Counted from the stretch's first letter, positions 1 to 10,058 are shown. The stretch is DNA of 64,000 nucleotides from Methylocystis parvus OBBP (GCF_027571405.1 NZ_CP092968.1:2936001-3000000), one strand, 5' to 3'. Translations and numbers: made by a program. The notes: generated by a model from the letters alone, not told the origin.

Positions 1-173
1 TTGAAGCGCGACATTGCGAAGAGAAGGCGGTCGACCGAGTCATCGTCTTTGAGCGTGCAGCCGGAAAGCATGGTCAGCGCGCCGAGAGAGAGGCTCTGCT
101 TGAGAAAGAGACGTCGTTCGACGCGTTGCAGCCGCGGCCGCAGATCGGAGAGCGTAAGCTTGCCGTTCTTCAT
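1..173 (-). CDS. Molybdopterin-dependent oxidoreductase, Tat-exported, N-terminal fragment (cut by window edge)
   Basis: Only the first 57 codons are inside the window. They begin ATG at 173 and encode a twin-arginine signal: RRLFLK followed by a small hydrophobic stretch and a Leu-Ser-Gly-Cys. This layout is typical of sulfite-oxidase/MsrP-like molybdenum enzymes exported folded by Tat. The start codon overlaps the stop of the upstream cytochrome b gene as ATGA, so the two are translationally coupled, as expected for a catalytic subunit and its membrane haem partner. The catalytic domain lies outside the window, so the substrate cannot be named; the enzyme class is inferred from the signal and the partner. 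Confidence 0.6.
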   Translation of the reverse strand, partial: MKNGKLTLSDLRPRLQRVERRLFLKQSLSLGALTMLSGCTLKDDDSVDRLLFAMSRF

Positions 174-784
174 TCCTCGCGCTCCAATTTGCCGGTCGCC
201 ATCGGCTTCAGCACGCCTTTGACGCCGAGCGCCAGAGCGACATGCGCAATAAGGAAAAGCGTCAGTCCCGCCATGGCGAAGAAATGCACGCGCCGCGCGA
301 CCTCGAACCCGCCCATGATGGCGGTCAGCTCCTGAAGCTGCACGGGCTTCCAGATGGCGAGTCCGGAAAGAATGGCGACGACGATCGCAGCGAGCGCGAA
401 GACATAGGCCGCCCTTTGCGCCGCATTGTAGTTCCCCGGCCGATGTTCGGCGCGGCCCGTCAAGGCCAGCCGCAGATCGCGCCAGACGATTCCGGGCCAG
501 AGCGGCAGGAAGCGGCGGCGGAAATGTCCGGTCAGGACGCCGTAAAGCACATAAGCGAGAAGGTTGATCGCGAGCAGCCACATGGCCGCGAAATGCCAGG
601 CGAGCGCGCCGGCGAGCCAGCCGCCCAGCGTGAAGCCGGCCGGAAATTCGAAACCGAAAAAGGGCGAGGCGTTGTAGATCCGCCAGCCCGACAGGATCAT
701 CACGATCACGGCGAAGGCGTTGATCCAGTGCAAAGCCCGCAAGAGAGGCGGGTGCACGGGCGGCCTTTCTTCTGTTGAGTTCAT
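170..784 (-). CDS. Cytochrome b561-type membrane subunit
   Basis: This is an integral membrane cytochrome b of about 204 residues with four hydrophobic segments. Candidate haem-ligand histidines sit in the contexts [21 protein letters not shown] and IAHVALAL, one in each helix region. It resembles the haem subunits that pass electrons between quinones and periplasmic molybdenum oxidoreductases, and the next gene on the same strand is such an enzyme, overlapping by ATGA. The ATG at 784 is chosen because a GGAG lies about six bases upstream; an ATG at 799 is the alternative. The family assignment is firm; the redox partner is inferred from adjacency. Confidence 0.8.
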   Translation of the reverse strand: MNSTEERPPVHPPLLRALHWINAFAVIVMILSGWRIYNASPFFGFEFPAGFTLGGWLAGALAWHFAAMWLLAINLLAYVLYGVLTGHFRRRFLPLWPGIVWRDLRLALTGRAEHRPGNYNAAQRAAYVFALAAIVVAILSGLAIWKPVQLQELTAIMGGFEVARRVHFFAMAGLTLFLIAHVALALGVKGVLKPMATGKLEREE

Positions 785-899
785 CTCCTCGCTCCGCATC
801 CTTGGCGGCAGCCTAGCTTACGCGCGCCGCGTTGACAGCTCCGCCACGATCCCCCAAGACGGCGCGGCCAATTCTCCTCGGCTAAAGTTAAGGCGGCAC

Positions 900-1910
900 A
901 TGCGCGTTTTCATCACCGGCACCGCAGGCTTTATCGGCTTTCATCTCGCGCGGCGCCTTCTCGCGGCGGGCCATTTGGTCGACGGCTATGACGGCATGAC
1001 GCGCTATTACGATCCGCGGCTGAAGGAGGCTCGGCGCGCGATTTTGCTGGCGCATGACGGCTATCGCGACACGATCGCCATGCTCGAGGACATGGAGGCG
1101 CTGACCAAAGCGGCGAAGCAAGCCGCGCCCGACGTGATCGTCCATCTCGCGGCCCAGGCCGGCGTGCGCTACAGCCTCGAAAATCCGCGCGCCTATGTCG
1201 AGGCCAATCTGGTCGGAACCTTCAATGTTCTGGAGGTCGCGCGCATGCTCGAGCCGCGCCATCTCCTCATCGCCTCGACGAGCTCGGTCTATGGCGCGAA
1301 TCCCACTGTGCCGTTTCTTGAAAGCGACCGCGCCGACGAGCCGCTGACGCTCTACGCCGCGAGCAAAAAGGCCGGCGAGGCCATGGCGCACAGCTATGCG
1401 CATTTGTGGTCGATCCCGACGACCATGTTCCGCTTCTTCACGGTCTACGGTCCGTGGGGACGCCCGGACATGGCGCCTTTGAAGTTTCTGGACGCGATCG
1501 AGAGCGGGCGCGCGATCGACATCTACAATCACGGAAACATGCTGCGCGACTTCACCTATATCGACGATCTCGTGGAAGGCGTCGCGCGGCTGATGGACTG
1601 CGTTCCCGCGCGCGACTCGGGCGACGCCTCCGTATCCGCGCAGGCGCCGTATCGCATCGTCAATATCGGCCGCGGCGCGCCCGTGCCTTTGCTCGATTTC
1701 ATCGACACGCTGGAAAGCGCGCTCGGCAAGCAGGCGACGCGCAATTATCTCGACATGCAGAAGGGCGACGTGCCGCGCACTTTCGCTTCGGCGGATTTGT
1801 TGGAGAGGCTGACGGGCTATCGGCCGCAAACGTCGGTGGAGGAAGGGGTGAAGGCGCTGGTGGAATGGTACCGGGAGTACCGGGCGACGAACGGGCCTCT
1901 GCGGCTTTGA
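900..1910 (+). CDS. NAD-dependent epimerase/dehydratase, UDP-glucuronate 4-epimerase type
   Basis: This is a short-chain (extended SDR) nucleotide-sugar epimerase of 336 residues. The Rossmann motif GTAGFIG is at residues 7-13, a TSS active-site stretch is near 127-129 and the catalytic YAASK is at 152-156. The segment [16 protein letters not shown] after the NAD fold is characteristic of UDP-glucuronate 4-epimerases (LpsL/Gla type), which make UDP-galacturonate for surface polysaccharide. The ATG at 900 starts immediately before the nucleotide-binding strand; longer upstream reading would add an unrelated extension. It stands alone, with opposite-strand genes on its left. Confidence 0.85.
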   Translation: MRVFITGTAGFIGFHLARRLLAAGHLVDGYDGMTRYYDPRLKEARRAILLAHDGYRDTIAMLEDMEALTKAAKQAAPDVIVHLAAQAGVRYSLENPRAYVEANLVGTFNVLEVARMLEPRHLLIASTSSVYGANPTVPFLESDRADEPLTLYAASKKAGEAMAHSYAHLWSIPTTMFRFFTVYGPWGRPDMAPLKFLDAIESGRAIDIYNHGNMLRDFTYIDDLVEGVARLMDCVPARDSGDASVSAQAPYRIVNIGRGAPVPLLDFIDTLESALGKQATRNYLDMQKGDVPRTFASADLLERLTGYRPQTSVEEGVKALVEWYREYRATNGPLRL

Positions 1911-2003
1911 CATTCGTGTACGTGTCGATATTGTTTATGCTTATTGTTGAAACCCGCCTTCGTAGGCTTGGTAAAGAAATTTTAGCCGCAGGGAGAATTG
2001 AAA

Positions 2004-2948
2004 ATGCGATACGCGCTCGCTCCGATCATTTTTTTGAGCCTCATCACCGGCGCCAGAGCCGATTTCGTGCGGGACCATTTCGTTTTTCCGATCGTGGGCT
2101 CCGCCGCCGAGTGCATCACCGCCGAGGGGATCGGCCTTCCCGACGCCAAGCCAGCCAATTTCAAGACCGCCGACGAGGTGGAGCTGATCGGCTTTCATTT
2201 GCCGCCGCAGGACGAAAAGAAACCGCTCATCCTTTATTTCCATGGGCAGGGCGGGTTCCGGCCCAAACATTTTGAGGATCTGGTGAAGCATGGCTACGGC
2301 GTGATGGCTTTCGCCTATCGCGGCTATCACACTTCGAAGGGTTCTCCCAGTGAACAGGATCTCCTGAAGGACGCCGAGGCGATCTACGCCAAAGCGCGGG
2401 AAACCTATCTGCCCGAGCGTATCGTCGTGATGGGCGAGTCAATCGGCACGGGCGTCGCGACGATCCTTGCTTCGCATCACGAAGAGGCTGCGCTCGTGCT
2501 GGACTCGCCTTACGACAATACGCCGATGATCGGCTGGTCGCGCAATTTCATCCCTGTTTTCCTTAGCGACTTTTTCGTCGCCGACAAATTCCACGCCGAC
2601 GACGCGATCAGGAACCTGAAAGCCCCAGTCTTCGTGAGCGTCGGGTGTAAAGACGGCGCCATTCCGCATGAGCGTGGCGAGGCGCTTTACGAGCTCGCTG
2701 CTTCTCCCAAGAAACTAATCGCCGGCGTCTGCGTCAATCACATTCCACTCGCGAGCGCGGAACCGCATCATACTGAGGAGGAGAAGAGGGAAAGGAAGGA
2801 GATGCTGGCCAAGGCGATGGCCTGGATCGATCAGCCGGTCAATGGCGGCGCGCGGGAAGAGTGTCCGAAGACGAGCCCGAAATGCGGGGAAGAAAACGCT
2901 ATTCCAGCGCCAGCGCGGGCGGCCACGCCCTGCGCCGGCGGTCATTAA
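2004..2948 (+). CDS. Secreted alpha/beta hydrolase
   Basis: The protein has 314 residues with an N-terminal signal peptide (hydrophobic run ending GARA) and an alpha/beta-hydrolase fold. The nucleophile elbow is GESIG within VMGESIGTG, and an oxyanion-type segment YFHGQGG precedes it. It resembles the BEM46/YqiA-like serine hydrolases, whose substrates are mostly unknown. The ATG at 2004 is preferred over a TTG at 1998 because GGGAG at 1991-1995 gives normal spacing. The C-terminus is proline/cysteine rich and low in complexity. Its stop overlaps the stop of convergent lysA by four bases. Confidence 0.75.
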   Translation: MRYALAPIIFLSLITGARADFVRDHFVFPIVGSAAECITAEGIGLPDAKPANFKTADEVELIGFHLPPQDEKKPLILYFHGQGGFRPKHFEDLVKHGYGVMAFAYRGYHTSKGSPSEQDLLKDAEAIYAKARETYLPERIVVMGESIGTGVATILASHHEEAALVLDSPYDNTPMIGWSRNFIPVFLSDFFVADKFHADDAIRNLKAPVFVSVGCKDGAIPHERGEALYELAASPKKLIAGVCVNHIPLASAEPHHTEEEKRERKEMLAKAMAWIDQPVNGGAREECPKTSPKCGEENAIPAPARAATPCAGGH

Positions 2949-4210
2949 ACCCAGTCCGGCACGCGATCCATCGCAATAAGCTCCGCCACGCTCGGGCGCG
3001 GGCGGATCACGGCGTGGCGCGCGCCGTCGACCAGCACTTCCGGGATGAGCGGGCGGGTATTGTAGGTGCCCGCCTGCACGGCTCCATAAGCGCCGGCCGT
3101 CAGCACGGCGAGAAGCTCGCCGGGCCGCGCCTGCGGCATTTTGCGGTCGAGGGCGAGATAGTCGCCCGTCTCGCAGACCGGGCCGACGACGTCGGCGACG
3201 ATCTCCGCGCGGTCGCTTCCCTCGCGGAGAGGCAGAAGATCATGATGCGCGTCATAAAGCGTCGGGCGGACGAGATCATTCATGCCGGCGTCGACGATGA
3301 CGAAGGTCTTGGCCTCGCCCTGCTTCACATAAATCACTCGCGTCACCAGCACGCCGGCATTGCCGACGATGAGGCGGCCCGGCTCGAAGACGAGCTTGCA
3401 GCCGAGCGTTCCAAAATGCTTGCGCACGATCTCGGCGTAGCGCTCGGGATGGTAGGACTGCGGATCGTCGCTCTCGTGATAGGGAATGCCGAGGCCTCCG
3501 CCGAGATCGACATGGGCGATACGATGCCCGTCGGCGCGCAGGTCGCGCACCAGTTCGGCGAGCAGCGAGAAGGCCTCGTCGAAAGGCTCCAGATCGGTGA
3601 GTTGCGAGCCGATATGCATATCGGCGCCGGCGATCTCGATTCCCGGCAGCTTCGCGGCGCGGGCGTAGACCTCGCGGGCGTGCGACAGCGGCACGCCGAA
3701 TTTGTTTTCGGCCTTGCCGGTCGAAATCTTCTTGTGCGTGCGGGCGTCGACGTCTGGATTGACGCGTAGAGACACGGGCGCCTTGCGGGCTTTCGCCGAG
3801 GCGACGCGGGAGATGGCCTCGAGCTCCGGCTCGGATTCGACGTTGAAGCAGAAAATGCCGGCGTCCAGCGCCGCGGCGATCTCCTCATCCGTCTTGCCGA
3901 CGCCGGAAAAGGTGATCTTCTCGCCCGAAACGCCCGCCGCCAGCGCGCGGGCGAGTTCGCCGCCCGAGACCACGTCCATGCCGGCGCCTTCCCTGGCGAG
4001 CAGCCGCAGCACCGCCTGATTGGAATTGGCTTTCATGGCGTAGCAGACGAGCGCGTCGAGGCCCGCAAAGGCCTCGGAGAAGACGCGGAAATGCCGGCGG
4101 ATCGTCGCCGCCGAATAGCAGTAGAAGGGCGTCCCGACCGCGCTGGCGAGTTCGGACATGGCGACGTCTTCGGCGAAGAGCGCGCCGTTGCGATAATCGA
4201 AGTGGCGCAT
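2945..4210 (-). CDS. lysA: Diaminopimelate decarboxylase
   Basis: LysA catalyses the last step of lysine synthesis, meso-diaminopimelate to L-lysine plus CO2. The 421-residue protein is a fold-III PLP decarboxylase. The PLP lysine is K60 in CYAMKAN, followed by HIGSQ, the phosphate-binding GGGLGI and the C-terminal CETGD motif that supplies the dimer-interface cysteine. The length is normal for the family. It is transcribed directly behind the LptM-like lipoprotein gene with six bases between them, an order seen widely in alphaproteobacteria. Confidence 0.95.
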   Translation of the reverse strand: MRHFDYRNGALFAEDVAMSELASAVGTPFYCYSAATIRRHFRVFSEAFAGLDALVCYAMKANSNQAVLRLLAREGAGMDVVSGGELARALAAGVSGEKITFSGVGKTDEEIAAALDAGIFCFNVESEPELEAISRVASAKARKAPVSLRVNPDVDARTHKKISTGKAENKFGVPLSHAREVYARAAKLPGIEIAGADMHIGSQLTDLEPFDEAFSLLAELVRDLRADGHRIAHVDLGGGLGIPYHESDDPQSYHPERYAEIVRKHFGTLGCKLVFEPGRLIVGNAGVLVTRVIYVKQGEAKTFVIVDAGMNDLVRPTLYDAHHDLLPLREGSDRAEIVADVVGPVCETGDYLALDRKMPQARPGELLAVLTAGAYGAVQAGTYNTRPLIPEVLVDGARHAVIRPRPSVAELIAMDRVPDWV

Positions 4211-4216
4211 CGCGTC

Positions 4217-4489
4217 TTACAGCAGCGGATCGAGAGGGAAGGGATATTGCGCCGGCGGGCGATTGCCGATCGTCCCGGGAATCGGCGGCTCGGGCGCTTC
4301 GGGCGCGGCCTGTCCGGGAGCGGGTTTCGGCCCGCGTCCGGATTTGGCCGATGCGGCCGCCTGTTCGGCCTTCAACGCCTCGCCGCGCGCCTGCACGTCT
4401 GGCGGCAATTCCAAAGGCCCACGGCGTCCGCAGGCGGAAAGGCTCGCGGCGGCGAGGGCGAGAAGCAAGAGGGATCGGCGAAGCGTCAC
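4217..4489 (-). CDS. Small LptM-like lipoprotein
   Basis: This is a 90-residue lipoprotein. A short hydrophobic signal ends in the lipobox LSAC, followed directly by GRRGPLELPP. That sequence is characteristic of the YifL/LptM family, which helps mature the LPS-export machinery at the outer membrane. The rest is proline/alanine rich. The GTG at 4489 places the signal peptide at the very N-terminus; an ATG at 4564 would add 25 polar residues that do not look like a signal. The gene precedes lysA, a frequent alphaproteobacterial pairing. Confidence 0.7.
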   Translation of the reverse strand: MTLRRSLLLLALAAASLSACGRRGPLELPPDVQARGEALKAEQAAASAKSGRGPKPAPGQAAPEAPEPPIPGTIGNRPPAQYPFPLDPLL

Positions 4490-4616
4490 AGGCGGAGTCC
4501 GGCGTTTCTGGAGAACGCCGGCACTATAGTCATTGCGGTCGAAAAGGCGAGAGCGCCGCGTCATAACGTGGGCGTGGAGCCCCGCCCGTCGCGCAGCGGG
4601 CCGGGCAGGGAGATCT

Positions 4617-5864
4617 TCAGCTCACCTTGCGCTTCAGCAGCCGGCTCGCGGCGCGCTTGGCGAGTTCGCGGATCTGACGGCGCGCATGGTCGCGGCGGCA
4701 GCTCGAAAGGAAATCCCTTTCGCGGCGCGCGCGCAGCGAGACGGCGAGGTCGCAGACGCCGATCCGGTCCGGCCAGAGCTTGTCGATCATGGGGTGGTTG
4801 GCGATGGCGCAGCTGTCGGCATATTCAAGGTCCCCGCGCTGGAGATGCGCCTTGGTCTGCTCATAGACGAGCTGGACGCCCGGCGCCTGGGAACGCAGCG
4901 ACTCGTCGAAGGCGATCTTCCAGCAATAGCTGCGGCCCTGGCTCTCCAGAACGATCGCCATGGCGATGGGTTTGCCGTTGAGGCGCAACGACTGAATTCT
5001 GCACCGCTTCTCGGCGGCGAGGAGGCGCGTCGCGCTGCGCAGGAAGGTCGCCAGCGCGGGCTCGGAGAGGAAGGCGCCGCGTCCGGCCTTCCAGCCGGCG
5101 GCTTCGAGCGCCATGAATTCCTCCGCCGCGACGCGGACGTCTTCCGGCGTCTCATGCGATTCGAACGTCAGGCGGCCCATTTCGCGCAGGCGGCGGGCCT
5201 GACGGCGCATATCGGCGAGCTTCTTCTTGGAGCCCGCGCGGGCGCAAAGTTCGTCGGCGTCGCCGCCCGGCAACAGCGCCGCGCGCTCATAGGAGTCGAG
5301 AATCTTCAGCCTGCGGGCCCCCGAAGTCGCGGCGCGCTCCAGCGCCCGGCGGAATTTCCCGTCGGCCGGCATGCGGGCGAAGACGACGCCGGTCGATTTG
5401 CCCCGCGCCTCCATCCATTCGAGGAAGGCTTCGATCGTCTCGGCCGCCATGTCGCGGTCCACGAGGGGCGTCGCGAGCGCCGCCTGCTTGTGGAGCCACA
5501 GGCGGGTCAGGCCGTCGCCCGTCAGCGGATTGGCGGCGACGATCGGGAAGAGGCCCATCATCCGCCCGGCGCCGTTCTTGACGACGATGAAACGCGGCCG
5601 CTCGCTCACGGGGAAATGGCGCGCCGCCGAAAGCGCGAAGCCCGGCTCGTAGAAGGCGTTGGGTTCGAGCGCGCGGGCGGCGAGGTCGGCCCAGGCGGCC
5701 TGGAGGGCGTCGAGGCGCTCGATCGACGCCTCCTCCGCCTCGAGGACCTTGGCGGCGTCGACGTCGACGCCGGCGACGAGGCGCGGGGCGGGACGGCCGT
5801 CGGCCAATCCGAATTCGGCCATGGCGAAAGCGATCCCTTTGATGTTCAGGAACGGCGCGACCAT
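4617..5864 (-). CDS. GNAT-family acyltransferase (CelD/BioF2-like)
   Basis: The protein of about 415 residues resembles the Acetyltransf_6 (CelD/BioF2) group, which has two GNAT folds in tandem. Recognisable family stretches include FYEPGFALSAARHFP, a GLFPI strand in the first half and SLRLNGKPIAMAIVLES in the second, where the acyl-CoA-binding strand is expected. Family members are found in polysaccharide or lipid modification loci, but no such operon is present here and the substrate is unknown. The ATG at 5864 is nine bases after AGGAAG; a TTG at 5873 and an ATG at 5822 are alternatives. Confidence 0.75.
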   Translation of the reverse strand: MVAPFLNIKGIAFAMAEFGLADGRPAPRLVAGVDVDAAKVLEAEEASIERLDALQAAWADLAARALEPNAFYEPGFALSAARHFPVSERPRFIVVKNGAGRMMGLFPIVAANPLTGDGLTRLWLHKQAALATPLVDRDMAAETIEAFLEWMEARGKSTGVVFARMPADGKFRRALERAATSGARRLKILDSYERAALLPGGDADELCARAGSKKKLADMRRQARRLREMGRLTFESHETPEDVRVAAEEFMALEAAGWKAGRGAFLSEPALATFLRSATRLLAAEKRCRIQSLRLNGKPIAMAIVLESQGRSYCWKIAFDESLRSQAPGVQLVYEQTKAHLQRGDLEYADSCAIANHPMIDKLWPDRIGVCDLAVSLRARRERDFLSSCRRDHARRQIRELAKRAASRLLKRKVS

Positions 5865-6036
5865 CTTCGGCAACTTCCTCTTCTGTCCCGTTTTGAGCCA
5901 GTTCGGGTGAGATTTCGGGACGCTCGCCCCGCCTCTCCCCGGTCTGACGGGAAAGCTTCAAGCCCGGCGCCATCGTCGTTCACCGCGTCGCCTTCGGTCG
6001 CTTTACGCCGGGGGCGCGCCATGTTTAGGTCCTGGC

Positions 6037-6588
6037 ATGAACATGATCCGACTTTTCTTCGTCGCGGCGGGACTGCTCGCATCGGCCTCGGTCGAGGCGG
6101 CGGTGCGCATATCGATCGATCTCTCCAAACAGCGGCTGACCGCCATGCGCGGCGGCGAGACGGTGGTGTGGAAAATATCGAGCGGCCGGCCGGGCTATGA
6201 GACGCCGGCCGGCCATTATTCCGTCATGCGCATGGAGGCGGACCACCATTCCGACGAATATGAGCAGGCGCCGATGCCCTATGCGATCTTCTTCTCGCCG
6301 CGAGGGCTCGCGATCCATGGCACTTTCGAGCGCGGCCTCGGCTCTCCGCGCTCCCATGGCTGCGTCCGCCTCGCGATCGGCAACGCCCAGAAACTCTTCC
6401 AATGGGTGGAGGAGGAGGGCGGCGCGTCCATCGACATCGTCGGAGGGACGCAGAGCGCCGATCGCGGTTTCCGCGAGGAACCGCCCGGCGTGGAGCGGGT
6501 CGAGCGCCGCCGGCCGGCGCGGCGCATGCGGCCCGCGGAGCCCGATTACCCGGAATATGTCCCGGATCAGGCCTATCGCTGGTACTGA
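6037..6588 (+). CDS. L,D-transpeptidase (YkuD), secreted
   Basis: This is a periplasmic cell-wall enzyme of 183 residues with a signal peptide ending around SVEAA. The YkuD catalytic block reads HGTFERGLGSPRSHGCVRL, which holds the conserved HGT and the SHGCVR nucleophile cysteine. The enzyme type makes 3-3 peptidoglycan cross-links or attaches proteins to peptidoglycan. The first part of the fold (ISIDLSKQRL, SSGRPGYETPAGHY) is typical. The C-terminal 40 residues are Arg/Pro rich and outside the domain. It is a single gene upstream of dxs, separated by a hairpin-containing spacer. Confidence 0.9.
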   Translation: MNMIRLFFVAAGLLASASVEAAVRISIDLSKQRLTAMRGGETVVWKISSGRPGYETPAGHYSVMRMEADHHSDEYEQAPMPYAIFFSPRGLAIHGTFERGLGSPRSHGCVRLAIGNAQKLFQWVEEEGGASIDIVGGTQSADRGFREEPPGVERVERRRPARRMRPAEPDYPEYVPDQAYRWY

Positions 6589-6685
6589 CCGCGCGTCGGT
6601 TTCCGTTGAAACGTTGCGAGCGCGCAACAGTCCTCCAAGAATCAAATCCGACGTGCGGCTCCGCATTTGCCGCGCCCCGGCTTAG

Positions 6686-6723
6686 CGGCTATCCCTAGAA
6701 TTTGTGAAATTTGCGGATAGCCG
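6686..6723 (+). promoter_or_regulatory. Inverted repeat just upstream of dxs
   Basis: The nine-base arms CGGCTATCC (6686-6694) and GGATAGCCG (6715-6723) are perfectly complementary. The spacer contains a smaller AATTT/AAATT palindrome. The structure ends 18 bases before the dxs start codon. It could be an operator or a 5' UTR hairpin; there is no T-run, so a terminator is unlikely. Confidence 0.45.
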
Positions 6724-6741
6724 TAGACGAGAGAAAAGCCT

Positions 6742-8670
6742 TTGACGACATCGAAGACCCCCCTTCTCGATCACATCCCGACGCCGCAAGAGCTGCGGAA
6801 GCTTCAGCCCGGCCAGCTCAAGCAGGTCGCGGAGGAGCTGCGTCGCGAGACGATCGACGCGGTTTCGGTGACGGGCGGCCATCTGGGCGCGGGTCTTGGC
6901 GTCGTCGAACTGACGGTGGCGCTGCATTACGTCTTCAACACCCCGGATGACCGCATCATCTGGGACGTCGGCCACCAGACCTATCCGCACAAGATCCTCA
7001 CCGGCCGCCGCGACCGCATCCGCACCCTGCGCATGGGCGGCGGCCTTTCGGGCTTCACCAAGCGCGCCGAAAGCGAATATGACGCCTTCGGCGCCGGCCA
7101 TTCCTCGACCTCGATCTCGGCCGGCCTCGGCATGGCCATCGCGCGCGACCTCGCGGGCGGCGACAATCACGTCGTCGCCGTCATCGGCGACAGCTCCATG
7201 TCGGCGGGCATGGCCTATGAGGCCTTGAACAACGCCGGCGCGCTGGATTCGCGCCTCATCGTCATCCTCAACGACAACGACATGTCCATCGCGCCGCCCA
7301 CCGGCGCCATGTCGGCCTATCTCGCCCGCCTCGTCTCGGGCGGCGCCTATCGCTCCATCCGCGACGCGGCGAAGCAACTCGCCTCGCATCTGCCGCGCTT
7401 CATCTACGACAAGGCGCGCAAGGCCGAGGAGTTCTCGCGGAGCTTCATCACCGGCGGCACCATGTTCGAGGAGCTCGGCTTCTATTATGTCGGGCCGATC
7501 GACGGGCACAATCTCGACCATCTGCTGCCCGTGCTGATGAATGTCCGCGACAAGGATGACGGCCCGGTGCTGGTCCATGTCGTGACGCAGAAGGGCAAGG
7601 GCTACGCCCCGGCCGAAGCCGCCGACGACAAATATCACGGCGTCGTGAAGTTCGACGTCGAGACCGGCAAGCAGTTCAAGCCCAAGGCCAACGCCCCGTC
7701 CTATACGGGCGTCTTCGCCAAGGCGCTGATCGCCGAAGCCGAGCATGACGACAAGATCGTCGCCATCACCGCGGCCATGCCGTCCGGCACGGGGCTGGAC
7801 GCCTTCGGCAAGCATTTTCCCAGCCGCACTTTCGACGTCGCCATCGCCGAGCAGCACGCCGTGACCTTCGCGGCCGGCCTCGCCTGCGAGGGCTACAAGC
7901 CTTTCTGCGCCCTCTATTCCACCTTCCTGCAGCGCGGCTACGATCAGGTCGTGCACGACGTCGCGATCCAGCATCTGCCGGTGCGCTTCGCCATTGACCG
8001 CGCCGGTCTCGTCGGCGCCGACGGCCCGACTCACGCCGGGGCCTTCGACATCGCCTATCTCGGCTGCCTGCCGGGCATGGTGGTGATGGCCGCCGCCGAC
8101 GAGGCGGAGCTGATGCATATGGTCTCGACCGCGGTGGCCTATGAGGAAGGCCCGATCGCCTTCCGCTATCCGCGCGGCGAGGGCGTGGGCGTCGAGCTGC
8201 CCGAACGCGGCGAGGTTCTCGAAATCGGCAAGGGCCGCATCCTGCGCGAAGGCTCGAAAGTCGCGCTGCTGACGCTGGGCACCCGCCTCGCCGACGCGAT
8301 GAAGGCCGCCGAGGAGCTGGAAAATTACGGCGTCTCGACCACCGTCGCCGACGCGCGCTTCGCCAAGCCCGTCGACCGCGACCTCCTGCGCCGCCTCGCG
8401 GCCAATCACGAAGTCCTCATCGCCGTCGAGGAAGGCTCGATCGGCGGCTTCGGCGCCCAGGTCTTCCAGGCGCTTTCCGACGACGGCCTGCTCGACGGGA
8501 CGCGCGGCGCCTTCAAATTCCGCAGCATGATCCTGCCCGACGCCTATATCGACCACGACAAGCACGAAATGATGCTCGCCAAGGCGATGCTCGACTCGAA
8601 GGCGATGGTCGCCAAGGCGCTGGAGCTTCTCGGCGACGAGAAGGGCGCGGCGCGGGTGATGATCGCGTAA
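6742..8670 (+). CDS. dxs: 1-deoxy-D-xylulose-5-phosphate synthase
   Basis: Dxs condenses pyruvate and glyceraldehyde 3-phosphate to start the MEP isoprenoid pathway. The 642-residue protein has the full transketolase-like layout: a thiamine-diphosphate domain with [10 protein letters not shown] and the [16 protein letters not shown] metal/TPP motif, a pyrimidine-binding domain with the catalytic glutamate in [10 protein letters not shown], and a C-terminal domain. The start is TTG at 6742, preceded by the purine-rich GAGAGAAAAG. No in-frame ATG occurs near the expected N-terminus [14 protein letters not shown] rare start codon behind a hairpin may lower translation of this flux-controlling enzyme. 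Confidence 0.95.
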   Translation: MTTSKTPLLDHIPTPQELRKLQPGQLKQVAEELRRETIDAVSVTGGHLGAGLGVVELTVALHYVFNTPDDRIIWDVGHQTYPHKILTGRRDRIRTLRMGGGLSGFTKRAESEYDAFGAGHSSTSISAGLGMAIARDLAGGDNHVVAVIGDSSMSAGMAYEALNNAGALDSRLIVILNDNDMSIAPPTGAMSAYLARLVSGGAYRSIRDAAKQLASHLPRFIYDKARKAEEFSRSFITGGTMFEELGFYYVGPIDGHNLDHLLPVLMNVRDKDDGPVLVHVVTQKGKGYAPAEAADDKYHGVVKFDVETGKQFKPKANAPSYTGVFAKALIAEAEHDDKIVAITAAMPSGTGLDAFGKHFPSRTFDVAIAEQHAVTFAAGLACEGYKPFCALYSTFLQRGYDQVVHDVAIQHLPVRFAIDRAGLVGADGPTHAGAFDIAYLGCLPGMVVMAAADEAELMHMVSTAVAYEEGPIAFRYPRGEGVGVELPERGEVLEIGKGRILREGSKVALLTLGTRLADAMKAAEELENYGVSTTVADARFAKPVDRDLLRRLAANHEVLIAVEEGSIGGFGAQVFQALSDDGLLDGTRGAFKFRSMILPDAYIDHDKHEMMLAKAMLDSKAMVAKALELLGDEKGAARVMIA

Positions 8671-8677
8671 GGGGCGG

Positions 8678-9994
8678 CTACGCCGTTTCGTTGTCCCGCA
8701 CGATCAGGCGCGGATATTTCTTCGCGCCCGGCTTCGTCAGATCGCCCGGTAGGAAGTTCATCCCCGCCGTGGCGATCACCGCGCCCTTTCGCGCGCTGAT
8801 TCTGTTGCGCGCGACGAGCGCGTCGCCGGCGCCGTCGCCCGTCGCGAGCGCGACGCCGTAATCGACTCCCGAAATTTCATTCGCCTCGGCGCGCAAATTC
8901 TCCCGCCAGCCGCCGAGCGCGATGCCGATCCAGCCCGGGCCGACGATCCTGTTGCCGGTCACGTCGACATTCTTCTCGGCGAGAATGCCGGTCAGCCACA
9001 GCATTTCCGGGCCGAATTCCGGGTCGTTCACGCCCTTGCGCATATTGACGATGGTGTTGCCAGAAACGATCGCGCCGTCCGTGCCTTTGTCGGCGTTGGC
9101 GATCGCGATGCCGGCGCCGGCGTCCTCGATGCGATTGTCCTTGAAGGTCGAATTTTTCGCGCCGAATTCGGCGTACATCGCCTTTTCGCCGAAGCTCTTG
9201 CAGTCATTGCCGATCACCTCGACATGATGCGCGCCATTGTTGCGGACGGCGGTGTAGACGCAGCGGTAGATGCGGTTCCTCTCGACGCGCACGACGCCCG
9301 CGCCCCAGACGAAGACGCCGTTTCCATAAGGGCCGTTGCCGCCCGAACGGTTGTCGATGTCCTCGATGAGATTGTTGCGCAGGCGCGAGCCGTCATAACG
9401 GCCGGGCGAGGTCGCGTAGATCAACACGCCATTGTCGCCGCAGCGCCGGACGTGATTATTGTCGATGTCGACGCCGAGCCCGTCGAGGGAATAAAGGCCG
9501 ACATCGATCACGTCGGAAATCTCATTCTGCGCGACAACGCCGCCGCAACGGGTGAGGTTGATCCCCCGCGCGGAAGAATGGCGAATAGCGCAGCCCCGGA
9601 TCGAGAGATTGACGACGTCGGAAAAATCGAGAAGCCCCTTGTCTTTCGGCGTGAAGCCGGCGCCGCCGTCGAAGACGATGTTTTCGAGCGTGATCCGCCG
9701 CGCCATGGCGGCGGAGATGAGCGGGCCGACGCCGGAGAGCTTGAGCACGGTGCGGCCCGGAACGCCGATGAGGATCGCGCCGTCGGGGAGGTCGAGGCCC
9801 ATAAGGGAGGTCTCTCCGGCGGGGAGCGTCACGGCGGCGCCTTTGAGCGACGCCTCGCGCAGACGCTGGGCGAGGTCCAGACTCCGCGCCGCGGCGATGG
9901 GCGCGGGCAGGCAAGGCGACGCGCTCGCGGCGCCGCAAAGGCGCAACATATGGCGGCGGGAGAGTTGAGAAGAACGATGATTGCTGCGCAACAT
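8678..9994 (-). CDS. Tat-exported parallel beta-helix repeat protein (TIGR03808-like)
   Basis: The protein has 438 residues. A twin-arginine signal (SRRHMLRL followed by a small hydrophobic run) leads into a body dominated by pectate-lyase-like parallel beta-helix coils with recurring N-x-I/V and G-V-x-I patterns, for example ARGINLTRC and DNGVLIYA. It matches my memory of the uncharacterised alphaproteobacterial family of twin-Arg-translocated repeat proteins. Such folds often bind or cleave polysaccharide, but no catalytic cluster is obvious. The ATG at 9994 places the twin arginine 18 residues in; a start at 10072 would overlap the divergent gene. Confidence 0.75.
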   Translation of the reverse strand: MLRSNHRSSQLSRRHMLRLCGAASASPCLPAPIAAARSLDLAQRLREASLKGAAVTLPAGETSLMGLDLPDGAILIGVPGRTVLKLSGVGPLISAAMARRITLENIVFDGGAGFTPKDKGLLDFSDVVNLSIRGCAIRHSSARGINLTRCGGVVAQNEISDVIDVGLYSLDGLGVDIDNNHVRRCGDNGVLIYATSPGRYDGSRLRNNLIEDIDNRSGGNGPYGNGVFVWGAGVVRVERNRIYRCVYTAVRNNGAHHVEVIGNDCKSFGEKAMYAEFGAKNSTFKDNRIEDAGAGIAIANADKGTDGAIVSGNTIVNMRKGVNDPEFGPEMLWLTGILAEKNVDVTGNRIVGPGWIGIALGGWRENLRAEANEISGVDYGVALATGDGAGDALVARNRISARKGAVIATAGMNFLPGDLTKPGAKKYPRLIVRDNETA

Positions 9995-10058
9995 TGACGG
10001 AGTGTGCCGGGTCTCGGCGCGACGGTCGAGGCTTGCGTTAAAGAACGGTAAATGACGG

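Noticed and set aside
4533..6200. Long plus-strand open frame opposite the GNAT gene
   Set aside because: High-GC DNA gives long antisense frames; the minus-strand GNAT protein has clear family motifs and the plus frame has none.
6682..8565. 627-codon minus-strand frame opposite dxs
   Set aside because: It is an antisense shadow of dxs, with composition dominated by Arg/Ala/Gly/Asp and no domain.
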